Positions 1 through 6,284 of a stretch of DNA of 27,171 nt are shown piece after piece (the stretch's first letter is position 1; each line of letters begins with the position of its first letter). This DNA comes from Pseudomonadota bacterium (lineage in GTDB: Bacteria; Pseudomonadota; Alphaproteobacteria; CACIAM-22H2). The position numbers and the translations under genes are program-made. The DNA is taken from NCBI GenBank assembly GCA_020161965.1, contig JAIUNH010000001.1:1-27171 (forward strand). The letters are read 5' to 3'. The notes under the pieces were generated by a model. It was not told the origin of the DNA. It was given only the letters and a program-made list of their open reading frames with translations, and ran no database searches.

Positions 1-28
1 AACCCAATCCGCCGATCAGCTTGGCCAT
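1..28 (-). CDS. LigB-like extradiol dioxygenase large subunit, N-terminal fragment (runs off left edge)
   Basis: Only the first nine codons are in the window; they read MAKLIGGLG from an ATG at 28-26. This closely matches the start of the fused gallate dioxygenase at 4488 (MARIIGGLA), where the next residues carry the first iron-ligand histidine. The ATG overlaps the TGA of the LigA-like gene by one base, so the two are translationally coupled. The order small subunit then large subunit is that of ligA-ligB and pmdA-pmdB protocatechuate 4,5-dioxygenases. The identification rests on nine residues plus context, so substrate is unknown. Confidence 0.6.
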
Positions 29-366
29 CAGCGTTTCCCCAGGCGTTCGCGCAAGAACGTCGCGTGTTCGATCCCGGCTTGATGCGCGCCGATTTCGGTC
101 ATCGTCGCGGGTTGAATGGCGCCGAGCTTCAGAATGTAGAAGACGTTGCCGCCCAGGCGGACCATCTCGCGCCAATCGCGTGCCAGCACGGCGCGCTTGG
201 CGTCGTCGGGCACGCAGTAGGAATCGAGATAAGCGCCAGGATTGGCTCGGAACGCATCGCGCTTTTCGGGAATGCGCAGATCCTTGGTCGCCTTGTTGAG
301 CGCGTAGCCGCCACTCTGGCGCGCGCGGTCGAACAACGGCGTGTCGGGGATGCGGTCGGCCGTCAT
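28..366 (-). CDS. LigA-like small (alpha) subunit of an extradiol dioxygenase
   Basis: This 112-residue protein fits the LigA fold, the small subunit that caps the active site of class III extradiol dioxygenases such as protocatechuate 4,5-dioxygenase. Visible family features are the start IPDTPLFDRARQSGGYALNK (compare the GYxLN of LigA), AYLDSY near residue 46, AVLARDW near residue 60 and GGNVFYILKLG near residue 73. It has no metal ligands of its own; iron sits in the LigB partner, whose start overlaps its stop codon. It also overlaps the upstream hydrolase by 4 bases (ATGA). The same domain appears as the C-terminal part of the fused dioxygenase at 4488-5780. The substrate cannot be read from sequence; protocatechuate or a substituted catechol is likely. 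Confidence 0.85.
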   Translation of the reverse strand: MTADRIPDTPLFDRARQSGGYALNKATKDLRIPEKRDAFRANPGAYLDSYCVPDDAKRAVLARDWREMVRLGGNVFYILKLGAIQPATMTEIGAHQAGIEHATFLRERLGKR

Positions 367-1067
367 GCGAAGCCTAGAAAATCGAGCAATGCTTTATTGA
401 CCGCTTCCGGGCGCTCGAAACAAGCGAAATGCCCGGAATCTTCGATGACGCTGAGCTTCGAACCCGGAATGGCGGCGGCGAGCACTTCGTGTTGTTCCAG
501 CGTCGCCCAGCGATCCTGGCGCCCGACCATGACAAGCGTGGGGCAAGCGATCTTCGGCAACAACGGCCGCGCATCGGGGCGGCCCATCAATGCGCGGATC
601 TGGCGTTCGTGGATGTCGGGATTCATACCCAGCACCATCTCGGTCAGCGGCGCGATCAATTCGGGATCGGTCTCGCGTGCCGGGTGCAGCATCGGCGGCA
701 ACCATTTGGCGGCCAGCGCTTTCATGCCTTCCTTGTGGGCGAGGTCGATCACCGCCAAGCGGCCGGGCATTTCCTTGTCGCTGCCGGGATGCGCACCCGT
801 ATCCATCAGCACCAGGCGTTCGACGCGGCTCGGGGCGAGGCGTACGGATTCCAGCGCGGCGCGCCCGCCCATCGAGAAGCCGACGATCGTGACGGGGCCG
901 TCGAACGCGGCCAACGCGATCTCGCCCATTTGGGTGATCGACGCGGCCTTGGTGAAGTCGGCGACCTGCGTGTCGGCGAACGGCGCCAAAGCATGGGACT
1001 GCGCGGCGAAAACCCGCGCGTCGCACAACAAACCCGGCAGAAATACGATTTGCGCGCGCGGCGCCAT
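363..1067 (-). CDS. alpha/beta-fold hydrolase
   Basis: This 234-residue soluble alpha/beta hydrolase has an oxyanion-loop region FLPGLLCD (residues 9-16), nucleophile elbow GFSMGG with Ser65, acid Asp185 in GRQDRW and His213 in DSGHFA. It resembles the 3-oxoadipate enol-lactonase/MhpC-like group by motif. It is the first gene of the leftward set and overlaps the LigA-like gene by ATGA, so it probably acts in the same aromatic pathway, either releasing an aromatic acid from an ester or hydrolysing a lactone such as 2-pyrone-4,6-dicarboxylate. That role is inference. No signal peptide is seen. The ATG at 1067 has only a weak GGGA Shine-Dalgarno match. Confidence 0.85.
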   Translation of the reverse strand: MAPRAQIVFLPGLLCDARVFAAQSHALAPFADTQVADFTKAASITQMGEIALAAFDGPVTIVGFSMGGRAALESVRLAPSRVERLVLMDTGAHPGSDKEMPGRLAVIDLAHKEGMKALAAKWLPPMLHPARETDPELIAPLTEMVLGMNPDIHERQIRALMGRPDARPLLPKIACPTLVMVGRQDRWATLEQHEVLAAAIPGSKLSVIEDSGHFACFERPEAVNKALLDFLGFA

Positions 1068-1113
1068 GGCGTCGTCCCGAGATTCTGATTGGGGTTTGTC
1101 TAAGGGGCGGACG

Positions 1114-1139
1114 GCAATTCCGAAAATGGATTGAATTGC
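1114..1139. promoter_or_regulatory. candidate LysR operator, inverted repeat GCAATTC-N12-GAATTGC
   Basis: Two perfect 7-base arms (1114-1120 and 1133-1139) are separated by 12 bases. The element lies in the divergent intergenic region, 61-86 bases before the LysR start and 47 bases before the hydrolase start. LysR regulators typically bind a dyad near -65 of a divergent target and of their own gene, so placement fits. Binding is inferred. Confidence 0.45.
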
Positions 1140-1146
1140 TGGTTAT

Positions 1147-1177
1147 ATGAATTTCATGCATCATTCGCCGAATTCGG
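1147..1177. promoter_or_regulatory. second palindrome cluster in the divergent promoter (ATGAA-T-TTCAT and CCGAATTCGG)
   Basis: A perfect 5-base-arm dyad occupies 1147-1157 and a perfect 10-base palindrome occupies 1168-1177, in an AT-rich stretch 23-53 bases before the LysR ATG. These could be an activation or RNA-polymerase-proximal site of the same regulator. Short palindromes occur by chance, so this is tentative. Confidence 0.25.
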
Positions 1178-1199
1178 GAATTTCAGGAAGAAACACGCC

Positions 1200-2108
1200 A
1201 TGCGCATCGATTTTCTGGGCCTTCACGCCTTCGTCGCCATCGCCGAACGCGGCAGTTTCCAGAAGGCGGCGGCGCATCTGAACCTGTCGCAAACGGCGCT
1301 GAGCCATCGAATCCGCAAGATCGAGGACGATCTCGGCGTGCGGCTTCTGGCGCGCACGACGCGCGAAGTGTCGTTGACCTCGGCGGGGCTGCAATTGCTG
1401 CCGCGCGTCAAATCGATGATCGACGATTTGGGCGCGTCGCTGGAGGATTTGCGCGGGCTCGCGCGCGTACGCCAGGAGCGATTGTCGATCGCGTGTTTGC
1501 CGACGATCGCCGCGGGTTTCATGCCGCGCGTATTGCCGTTGTTCCGCCAGGCGCATCCCGAAACGATGCTGCGCATCCACGACAATGCGGCGACGGAGAT
1601 CGCGGAGCTGGTGCAAAACGGCACGGTCGAATTCGCCGTCACGCTCGTCTCGGCCCATCGCTGGGATTTCGAAATTCAAACCCTAGCGCGCGATCCGTTC
1701 GTGTTGCTCTGCCACAAAAAGGCATGGCCGGCGGAGCGCAGTGTGGCTTCGTGGGCTGATGTCGCCGAGCAGCCGCTGGTGCGCATTTCGACGCAAACCG
1801 GCAATCGCATGATGATCGACGACGCGCTGGGCAGCCGGCGCGAAAACGTCAAATGGCGCTACGAGGTGCAGCATATTGGTACTGCGATCGGCATGGTGCG
1901 CTCGGGCGTCGCGATGGCCGTGGTGCCGCGCCTGTCGCTGGATTCGACCGATATCTCGGCCTTGCGCGTGGTGGAGCTACGCAATCCCAGCGTCAACCGC
2001 CAGATCGGTATCGTCTCGAAACGCGCCACACCCTTGTCGCAACCGGCGGCCGATTTGCGCCGCTTGATCGTGCGCGAACTCTCCGGCAAACGGCGTAAAA
2101 CCGCCTAG
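1200..2108 (+). CDS. LysR-family transcriptional regulator of the aromatic cleavage genes
   Basis: The 302-residue protein has the LysR winged helix-turn-helix at residues 1-60 (FVAIAERGSFQKAAAHLNLS, then QTALSHRIRKIEDDLG) followed by a LysR effector-binding domain. The start at 1200 is chosen over an upstream ATG at 1131 because it gives the canonical MRIDFLGLHAFV family start and has an AGGAAG ribosome site 9 bases upstream. It is divergent from the hydrolase/LigA-like/LigB-like genes and upstream of the galB-like operon, the usual position for a regulator controlling both. The inducer is probably a ring-cleavage substrate or intermediate, such as gallate, protocatechuate or 4-oxalomesaconate; this is inferred. 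Confidence 0.93.
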   Translation: MRIDFLGLHAFVAIAERGSFQKAAAHLNLSQTALSHRIRKIEDDLGVRLLARTTREVSLTSAGLQLLPRVKSMIDDLGASLEDLRGLARVRQERLSIACLPTIAAGFMPRVLPLFRQAHPETMLRIHDNAATEIAELVQNGTVEFAVTLVSAHRWDFEIQTLARDPFVLLCHKKAWPAERSVASWADVAEQPLVRISTQTGNRMMIDDALGSRRENVKWRYEVQHIGTAIGMVRSGVAMAVVPRLSLDSTDISALRVVELRNPSVNRQIGIVSKRATPLSQPAADLRRLIVRELSGKRRKTA

Positions 2109-2239
2109 ATGCATCGGATTCATTAAACCGCGCGAAGTACGCATTTGCTTCACGTCACCCCGGCTCGGATAAGTTTCGCCAACGCTTAGGGAGAAACGCC
2201 GCCCGCTTGCCGCCGACGGCGCAGCATCGGAGTCGAATC

Positions 2240-2962
2240 ATGTCCACGCAGAAATCGGGTCTCGTCGTGTCCGCCCATCCGGGCGATTTCGTCTGGCGCG
2301 CCGGCGGGGCGATCGCGCTGCACGCCAAGCGCGGCTACCGGATGAAGATCGTCTGCTTCGCCTATGGCGAGCGCGGCGAAAGCCAATGGGCGTGGAAGAA
2401 GGCGGGCGTCGATATCAAGGACGTGAAGGCGCAACGCCACGAGGAGTCCGAGCGCGCCGCGAAGCTGTTGGGCGCGGAGATCGAATTCTTCGACGCGGGC
2501 GATTATCCACTGCGCACGACCGACGCGATGCTGGATCGCTTGGTCGATATCTATCGCGAGGTGAAGCCGAGTTTCGTGCTGACCCACGCGCTCGAAGACC
2601 CCTACAATTTCGACCATCCGCACGCGGCGCATGTGGCGCAGGAAGCGCGCATCATCGCGCAGGCCGCCGGCCACAAGCCCGATCCGTCGCGCCGCTATTT
2701 GGCGCCGCCGGTGTTTCTGTTCGAGCCGCACCAGCCCGAACAATGCAACTACAAGCCCAATCTGCTGCTTAAGATCGACGAGGTTTGGGAGACGAAACGC
2801 CAGGCCTTCGAGATCCTCGCGGCGCAGAAGCATCTTTGGGAGTACTACACCCGCGTCGCACTCAATCGCGGCATGCAAGGCAGCCGCAATTCCGGCAAAC
2901 CGATGACGTATGCGGAAGCCTATCAGCGCATCTTCCCCGATGTGGTCGAGGAATTGGCCTGA
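2240..2962 (+). CDS. galB: 4-oxalomesaconate hydratase, GalB type (PIG-L/LmbE fold)
   Basis: The 240-residue PIG-L/LmbE-fold metalloprotein matches the GalB hydratase of the Pseudomonas putida gallate pathway as I recall it. That enzyme adds water to 4-oxalomesaconate to give 4-carboxy-4-hydroxy-2-oxoadipate. Shared signatures are SAHPGDFVWRAGGAIA (residues 11-25), ALEDPYNFDHPHA (117-129), QEARIIAQA, FEPHQPEQC and HLWEYYTRVAL. Probable metal ligands are His13, Asp16 and a histidine in the DHPHAAH segment. The start at 2240 is supported by CGGAG about 9 bases upstream; an in-frame ATG at 2207 lacks support. Its TGA overlaps the ATG of the aldolase gene by one base, placing hydratase and aldolase in pathway order. 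A deacetylase role is unlikely in this context. Confidence 0.88.
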   Translation: MSTQKSGLVVSAHPGDFVWRAGGAIALHAKRGYRMKIVCFAYGERGESQWAWKKAGVDIKDVKAQRHEESERAAKLLGAEIEFFDAGDYPLRTTDAMLDRLVDIYREVKPSFVLTHALEDPYNFDHPHAAHVAQEARIIAQAAGHKPDPSRRYLAPPVFLFEPHQPEQCNYKPNLLLKIDEVWETKRQAFEILAAQKHLWEYYTRVALNRGMQGSRNSGKPMTYAEAYQRIFPDVVEELA

Positions 2963-3660
2963 TGAAACCCGTCGTCGTAACCGGCGTGCCGCGCGTACCC
3001 GCTGACAAGCTTGCGCGCCTCGCGACACTGGGCGTTTCGACCGCGCATGAGGCGATGGGCCGCTCGGGCTTGTTGAAGCCTTATATGCGGCCGATCAATC
3101 CGGGATCGGCCGTCGCGGGTTCGGCCGTCACCGTGTTGGCCCAGCCCGGCGACAATTGGATGATCCATGTCGCCATCGAGCAATGCGGGCCGGGCGATTT
3201 GCTGGTCGTCGGCCTCACTGCCGACAACACCGACGGCATGTTCGGCGATTTGCTGGCGACGTCGGCCAAAGCGCGCGGTGTCGTCGGCTTGGTGATCGAC
3301 GCGGGCGTGCGCGATGTGGCGACGTTGAACGAGATGGGTTTCCCGGTCTGGTCGCGCGCGATCTCGGCCAAAGGCACGGTCAAGGCGACGCTCGGCTCGG
3401 TCAATGTGCCGGTCGTGTGCGCGGGCGCGCTTGTGAAACCCGGCGACGCGATCGTCGCGGACGACGACGGCGTGCTGATCGTGCCAAAGCGCGAGATCGA
3501 CGCGACGCTGAAAGCGGGCGAGGCGCGCCTTGCCAACGAAACCGACAAGCGCGCGAAGCTCGCCTCGGGCGTGCTCGGCCTCGATCTCTATTCGATGCGC
3601 AAGCCCTTGGCGGAGGCGGGGCTCGTCTATCGCCCGTGGAATGAAAGCGAGGACAAGTGA
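2962..3660 (+). CDS. ligK: 4-carboxy-4-hydroxy-2-oxoadipate aldolase (LigK/GalC, RraA-like)
   Basis: The 232-residue protein belongs to the class II (divalent-metal) HMG/CHA aldolase family with the RraA fold. It carries the family motif D-x20-R-D exactly: Asp96 in FGDLLA, then Arg117-Asp118 in DAGVRD. GalC/LigK enzymes cleave 4-carboxy-4-hydroxy-2-oxoadipate to pyruvate and oxaloacetate, the last step of gallate and protocatechuate 4,5-cleavage degradation. The ATG shares a base with the galB-like stop and the 3' end overlaps the next gene's GTG start by four bases (GTGA). galC is an equivalent name. RraA-type nuclease inhibitors share the fold, but the motif and neighbours favour the aldolase. 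Confidence 0.9.
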   Translation: MKPVVVTGVPRVPADKLARLATLGVSTAHEAMGRSGLLKPYMRPINPGSAVAGSAVTVLAQPGDNWMIHVAIEQCGPGDLLVVGLTADNTDGMFGDLLATSAKARGVVGLVIDAGVRDVATLNEMGFPVWSRAISAKGTVKATLGSVNVPVVCAGALVKPGDAIVADDDGVLIVPKREIDATLKAGEARLANETDKRAKLASGVLGLDLYSMRKPLAEAGLVYRPWNESEDK

Positions 3661-4481
3661 GCCTGACGGTCGCCTTTATCGGCTTCGGCGAAGTCGGGCA
3701 GTTGTTCGGCAAGCAGCTTGCTGCGCAACAAGGCGTTGCCGTGCGCGCGCATGATGTGCTGTTCGACGATGCCGCGAAAGGCCCGGGCCTTAGAACCATT
3801 GCGGCCGAAACGGGTGTGGCCGTTTGCGGTTCGCATGTCGAAGCCTGCCGCGACGCGGAACTTGTGATTTCGGCGGTCACCGCCGATCGCGCGGTCGATG
3901 CCGCACGCCAATGCGCCAATGCGCTGACACCCGATCAGATTTATGTCGATCTGAACTCGATCTCGCCCACGACCAAGGGCCAAGTCGCCGATGCGTTGCA
4001 ACGCGACGCCGCGGGCTTCGTCGAATTCGCCGTCATGGCGCCGGTCGCGGGGCCGGGGATCGCGGTGCCGATCCTCGCGGGCGGTGCGAAGGCGAAGATC
4101 GTCGCGGAGATGCTCAATCCATTCGGCATGAAGATCGACGCGGTCGCCGAGAAGATCGGTGTGGCGTCGGCGACCAAACTCTGCCGTTCCATCGTCATCA
4201 AGGGCATGGAAGCGATCATGGTCGACCTCAAAGCCGCGACCGATGCGACGGGCGTGTGGCCCGCCGTGCTGGCGAGCCTCACCGCATCCTATCCCGGCAT
4301 GGATTGGGCGAAGATCATCGACTACATGCCGCCGCGCGTGAAGCGGCATGGCATTCGACGCGCGGCCGAAATGCGCGAAGCCGGCAAGATGCTGGACGAG
4401 GCGGGGGCGGATGGCGATTTCGCACGCGCCATCGCCGATGCACACGAGCGCTACGCGCGCGCGAACGCAAAGCAAGGGTAG
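3657..4481 (+). CDS. NAD(P)-binding 6PGDH/HIBADH-like dehydrogenase with DUF1932 C-terminal domain
   Basis: The 274-residue protein begins at a GTG overlapping the aldolase stop (GTGA). An N-terminal Rossmann domain shows VAFIGFGEVGQ (glycine motif at residues 9-14), and the second half has the beta-hydroxyacid dehydrogenase helix ATKLCRSIVIKGMEA with candidate catalytic Lys174. A DUF1932-type helical domain follows. Classical LigC, which oxidises 4-carboxy-2-hydroxymuconate semialdehyde, is a GFO/IDH/MocA protein, so this would be a non-homologous dehydrogenase. Gallate cleavage itself needs no dehydrogenase, so this gene may serve the protocatechuate branch or reduce a keto intermediate. 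The substrate is unknown; the placement inside the operon is clear. Confidence 0.8.
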   Translation: MSLTVAFIGFGEVGQLFGKQLAAQQGVAVRAHDVLFDDAAKGPGLRTIAAETGVAVCGSHVEACRDAELVISAVTADRAVDAARQCANALTPDQIYVDLNSISPTTKGQVADALQRDAAGFVEFAVMAPVAGPGIAVPILAGGAKAKIVAEMLNPFGMKIDAVAEKIGVASATKLCRSIVIKGMEAIMVDLKAATDATGVWPAVLASLTASYPGMDWAKIIDYMPPRVKRHGIRRAAEMREAGKMLDEAGADGDFARAIADAHERYARANAKQG

Positions 4482-4487
4482 GGCGTC

Positions 4488-5780
4488 ATGGCGCGGATCA
4501 TCGGTGGATTGGCGGCGTCTCATACGCCGACGATCGGCTTCGCCTACGACAAGGATAAGGCGTCCGACCCCGTCTGGGCGCCGATCTTCGAAAATTTCGC
4601 GCCGCTGAAGGCGTGGATCGAGGCAAAAAGGCCCGACGCGCTGGTCGTGATCTATAACGATCACATCACCTCGTTCTTTTTCGATCATTACTCGGCCTTC
4701 GCGCTGGGGATCGGACCCGAATGGCCGGTCGCCGACGAAGGCGGGGGGCCTCGCGATTTGCCGCCATTGCCGGGTCACCCGGAACTCGCACGTCATATCG
4801 GCGCGTCGCTGGTCGCCGACGAATTCGACATGTCCTTCTTCCAGGACAAGCCGATCGACCACGGCGTGTTCTCGCCGATGTGCATGATGATGGAGCACAG
4901 GCCGTCTTGGCCCGTGCCCATCGTGCCGCTGCAGATCGGCGTGTTGCAAGCGCCGGTTCCGTCGGGCGCACGCTGCTTCAAGCTCGGCAAGGCTTTGCGC
5001 CGCGCGATCGAATCCTATCCGGCGGATATCTCCGTCGCCGTCGTCGCGACCGGCGGTTTGTCGCATCAAGTTCATGGCGAGCGCGCGGGCTTCAACAACA
5101 CCGAATGGGATCGCCGCTTCCTCGAATTGTTCGAGCGCGACCCGGAACGCATCGCCGGCATGACCATCGCCGAACTCGCCACGTTGGGCGGGTTCGAGGG
5201 GGCGGAAGTGATCATGTGGCTGGTGATGCGCGGCGCATTGCCGGCATCGGTGCGTAAAAGCCATGAAAGCTATTATCTGCCGTCGATGGCGGGGATCGCG
5301 ACCGCGATCTACGACGTCGACGACGCGCCGCCCGACGAAGCGCAAGCCGAGCGTCAACGTGCGCATATCGCGCGCCAGTTCGACGGGATCGAGAAATTGC
5401 ACGGGACCTATCCCTTTACGCACGAGCGCAGCGTGAAGGCCTATCGCGTCAACAAGTTTCTGCATGGCCTGATCGCGCCCGAAGCGCGCAAGCGATTCCT
5501 CGCCGATCCCGAAGCCGAGTTTGCGGCGGCGCAACTATCCGACACCGAGCGCGATTTGATCCGCCGTCGCGATTGGCGCGGGATGATCCATTACGGCGTG
5601 ATCTTCTTCATGCTGGAAAAGCTCGGCGCCGTCGTCGGCGTTTCGAACTTGCATATCTACGCGGCGATGCGAGGGGTATCGCTGGAGGAATTTCAGAAAA
5701 CCCGCAACGCGCCCGGCGCACTTTATTCGGTCGCAGGCAAGGAGGGACAAGCGACAAGCTGGTCGGCGACGAAAACCTAA
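4488..5780 (+). CDS. galA: gallate dioxygenase (fused LigB-LigA extradiol dioxygenase, GalA/DesB type)
   Basis: The 430-residue protein (GalA and DesB are near 420) fuses a catalytic LigB domain (about 1-280) to a LigA-like domain (about 315-415). Expected Fe(II) ligands are visible: His12 in LAASHTPT, His59 in YNDHITSFFFDHYSAF and Glu240 in GFEGAEVIMW; His193 in TGGLSHQVHGER is the probable catalytic base. The end AVVGVSNLHIYAAMRG then LEEFQKTRN is typical of gallate dioxygenases as I recall them. The enzyme cleaves gallate with O2 to 4-oxalomesaconate, the substrate of the GalB-type hydratase upstream. An AGGG site precedes the ATG. Protocatechuate may be a side substrate, as reported for DesB-like enzymes. 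Confidence 0.92.
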   Translation: MARIIGGLAASHTPTIGFAYDKDKASDPVWAPIFENFAPLKAWIEAKRPDALVVIYNDHITSFFFDHYSAFALGIGPEWPVADEGGGPRDLPPLPGHPELARHIGASLVADEFDMSFFQDKPIDHGVFSPMCMMMEHRPSWPVPIVPLQIGVLQAPVPSGARCFKLGKALRRAIESYPADISVAVVATGGLSHQVHGERAGFNNTEWDRRFLELFERDPERIAGMTIAELATLGGFEGAEVIMWLVMRGALPASVRKSHESYYLPSMAGIATAIYDVDDAPPDEAQAERQRAHIARQFDGIEKLHGTYPFTHERSVKAYRVNKFLHGLIAPEARKRFLADPEAEFAAAQLSDTERDLIRRRDWRGMIHYGVIFFMLEKLGAVVGVSNLHIYAAMRGVSLEEFQKTRNAPGALYSVAGKEGQATSWSATKT

Positions 5781-5826
5781 AGTATAAAGTCGATAAAACG
5801 ACGAATAACCCCCCGGGAGGCTCGAC

Positions 5827-6279
5827 ATGGCGAATTTGAACGTCAACGGCGTGGTGCGGCAGATCGATGCGGCACCCGATACACCCTTGTTGTGGGTGCT
5901 GCGCGAACATCTGAAACTGACCGGCACCAAATACGGCTGCGGCGTCGCGGCCTGCGGTGCCTGTACCGTTCATCTCGACGGCGAACCGATCCGCGCTTGC
6001 GTGACGCCGCTGTCGCATGCCGAAGGCAAGCGCGTCACGACGATCGAAGGCTTGCCGGGCGGCGAGAATAATCGCCTGGTCCAAGCCTGGATCGCCGAAC
6101 AGGCGCCGCAATGCGGCTATTGCCAGTCCGGTCAGATCATGCAGGCCGCCGGCTTGCTGGCGAAAACGCCCAAGCCCTCGCGCGAGCAGATCGTCGAGCA
6201 TATGGACGGCAATATCTGCCGTTGCGGCAGCTATGCCCAGATCGTCGCGGCCGTCGAACGCGCCGCGAGCGGGAGGTAA
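5827..6279 (+). CDS. [2Fe-2S] subunit of a two-component molybdenum hydroxylase (IorA type)
   Basis: The 150-residue small subunit carries all eight cysteines of the xanthine-oxidase-family iron-sulfur subunit. The plant-ferredoxin-like cluster is Cys38-x4-Cys43-x2-Cys46-x11-Cys58, and the second cluster uses Cys96, Cys99, Cys131 and Cys133 (CGYCQSGQIM and NICRCG). It passes electrons from the molybdenum site of the following gene to an acceptor. A strong GGGAGG site precedes the ATG. The 46-base gap after galA is AT-rich but has no terminator, so co-transcription is plausible. There is no FAD subunit gene nearby, as in isoquinoline 1-oxidoreductase (IorAB). Confidence 0.92.
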   Translation: MANLNVNGVVRQIDAAPDTPLLWVLREHLKLTGTKYGCGVAACGACTVHLDGEPIRACVTPLSHAEGKRVTTIEGLPGGENNRLVQAWIAEQAPQCGYCQSGQIMQAAGLLAKTPKPSREQIVEHMDGNICRCGSYAQIVAAVERAASGR

Positions 6280-6284
6280 GCGCC

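Noticed and set aside
363..1134. Plus-strand open frames opposite the alpha/beta hydrolase
   Set aside because: No motifs; the minus-strand protein has an intact Ser-Asp-His triad and operon overlaps.
3627..5534. Long open frame of about 635 codons on the minus strand
   Set aside because: It lies antisense to the aldolase, dehydrogenase and gallate dioxygenase genes, which have clear motifs. Its product is Arg/His-rich with no recognisable domain, a shadow of GC-rich codon use.
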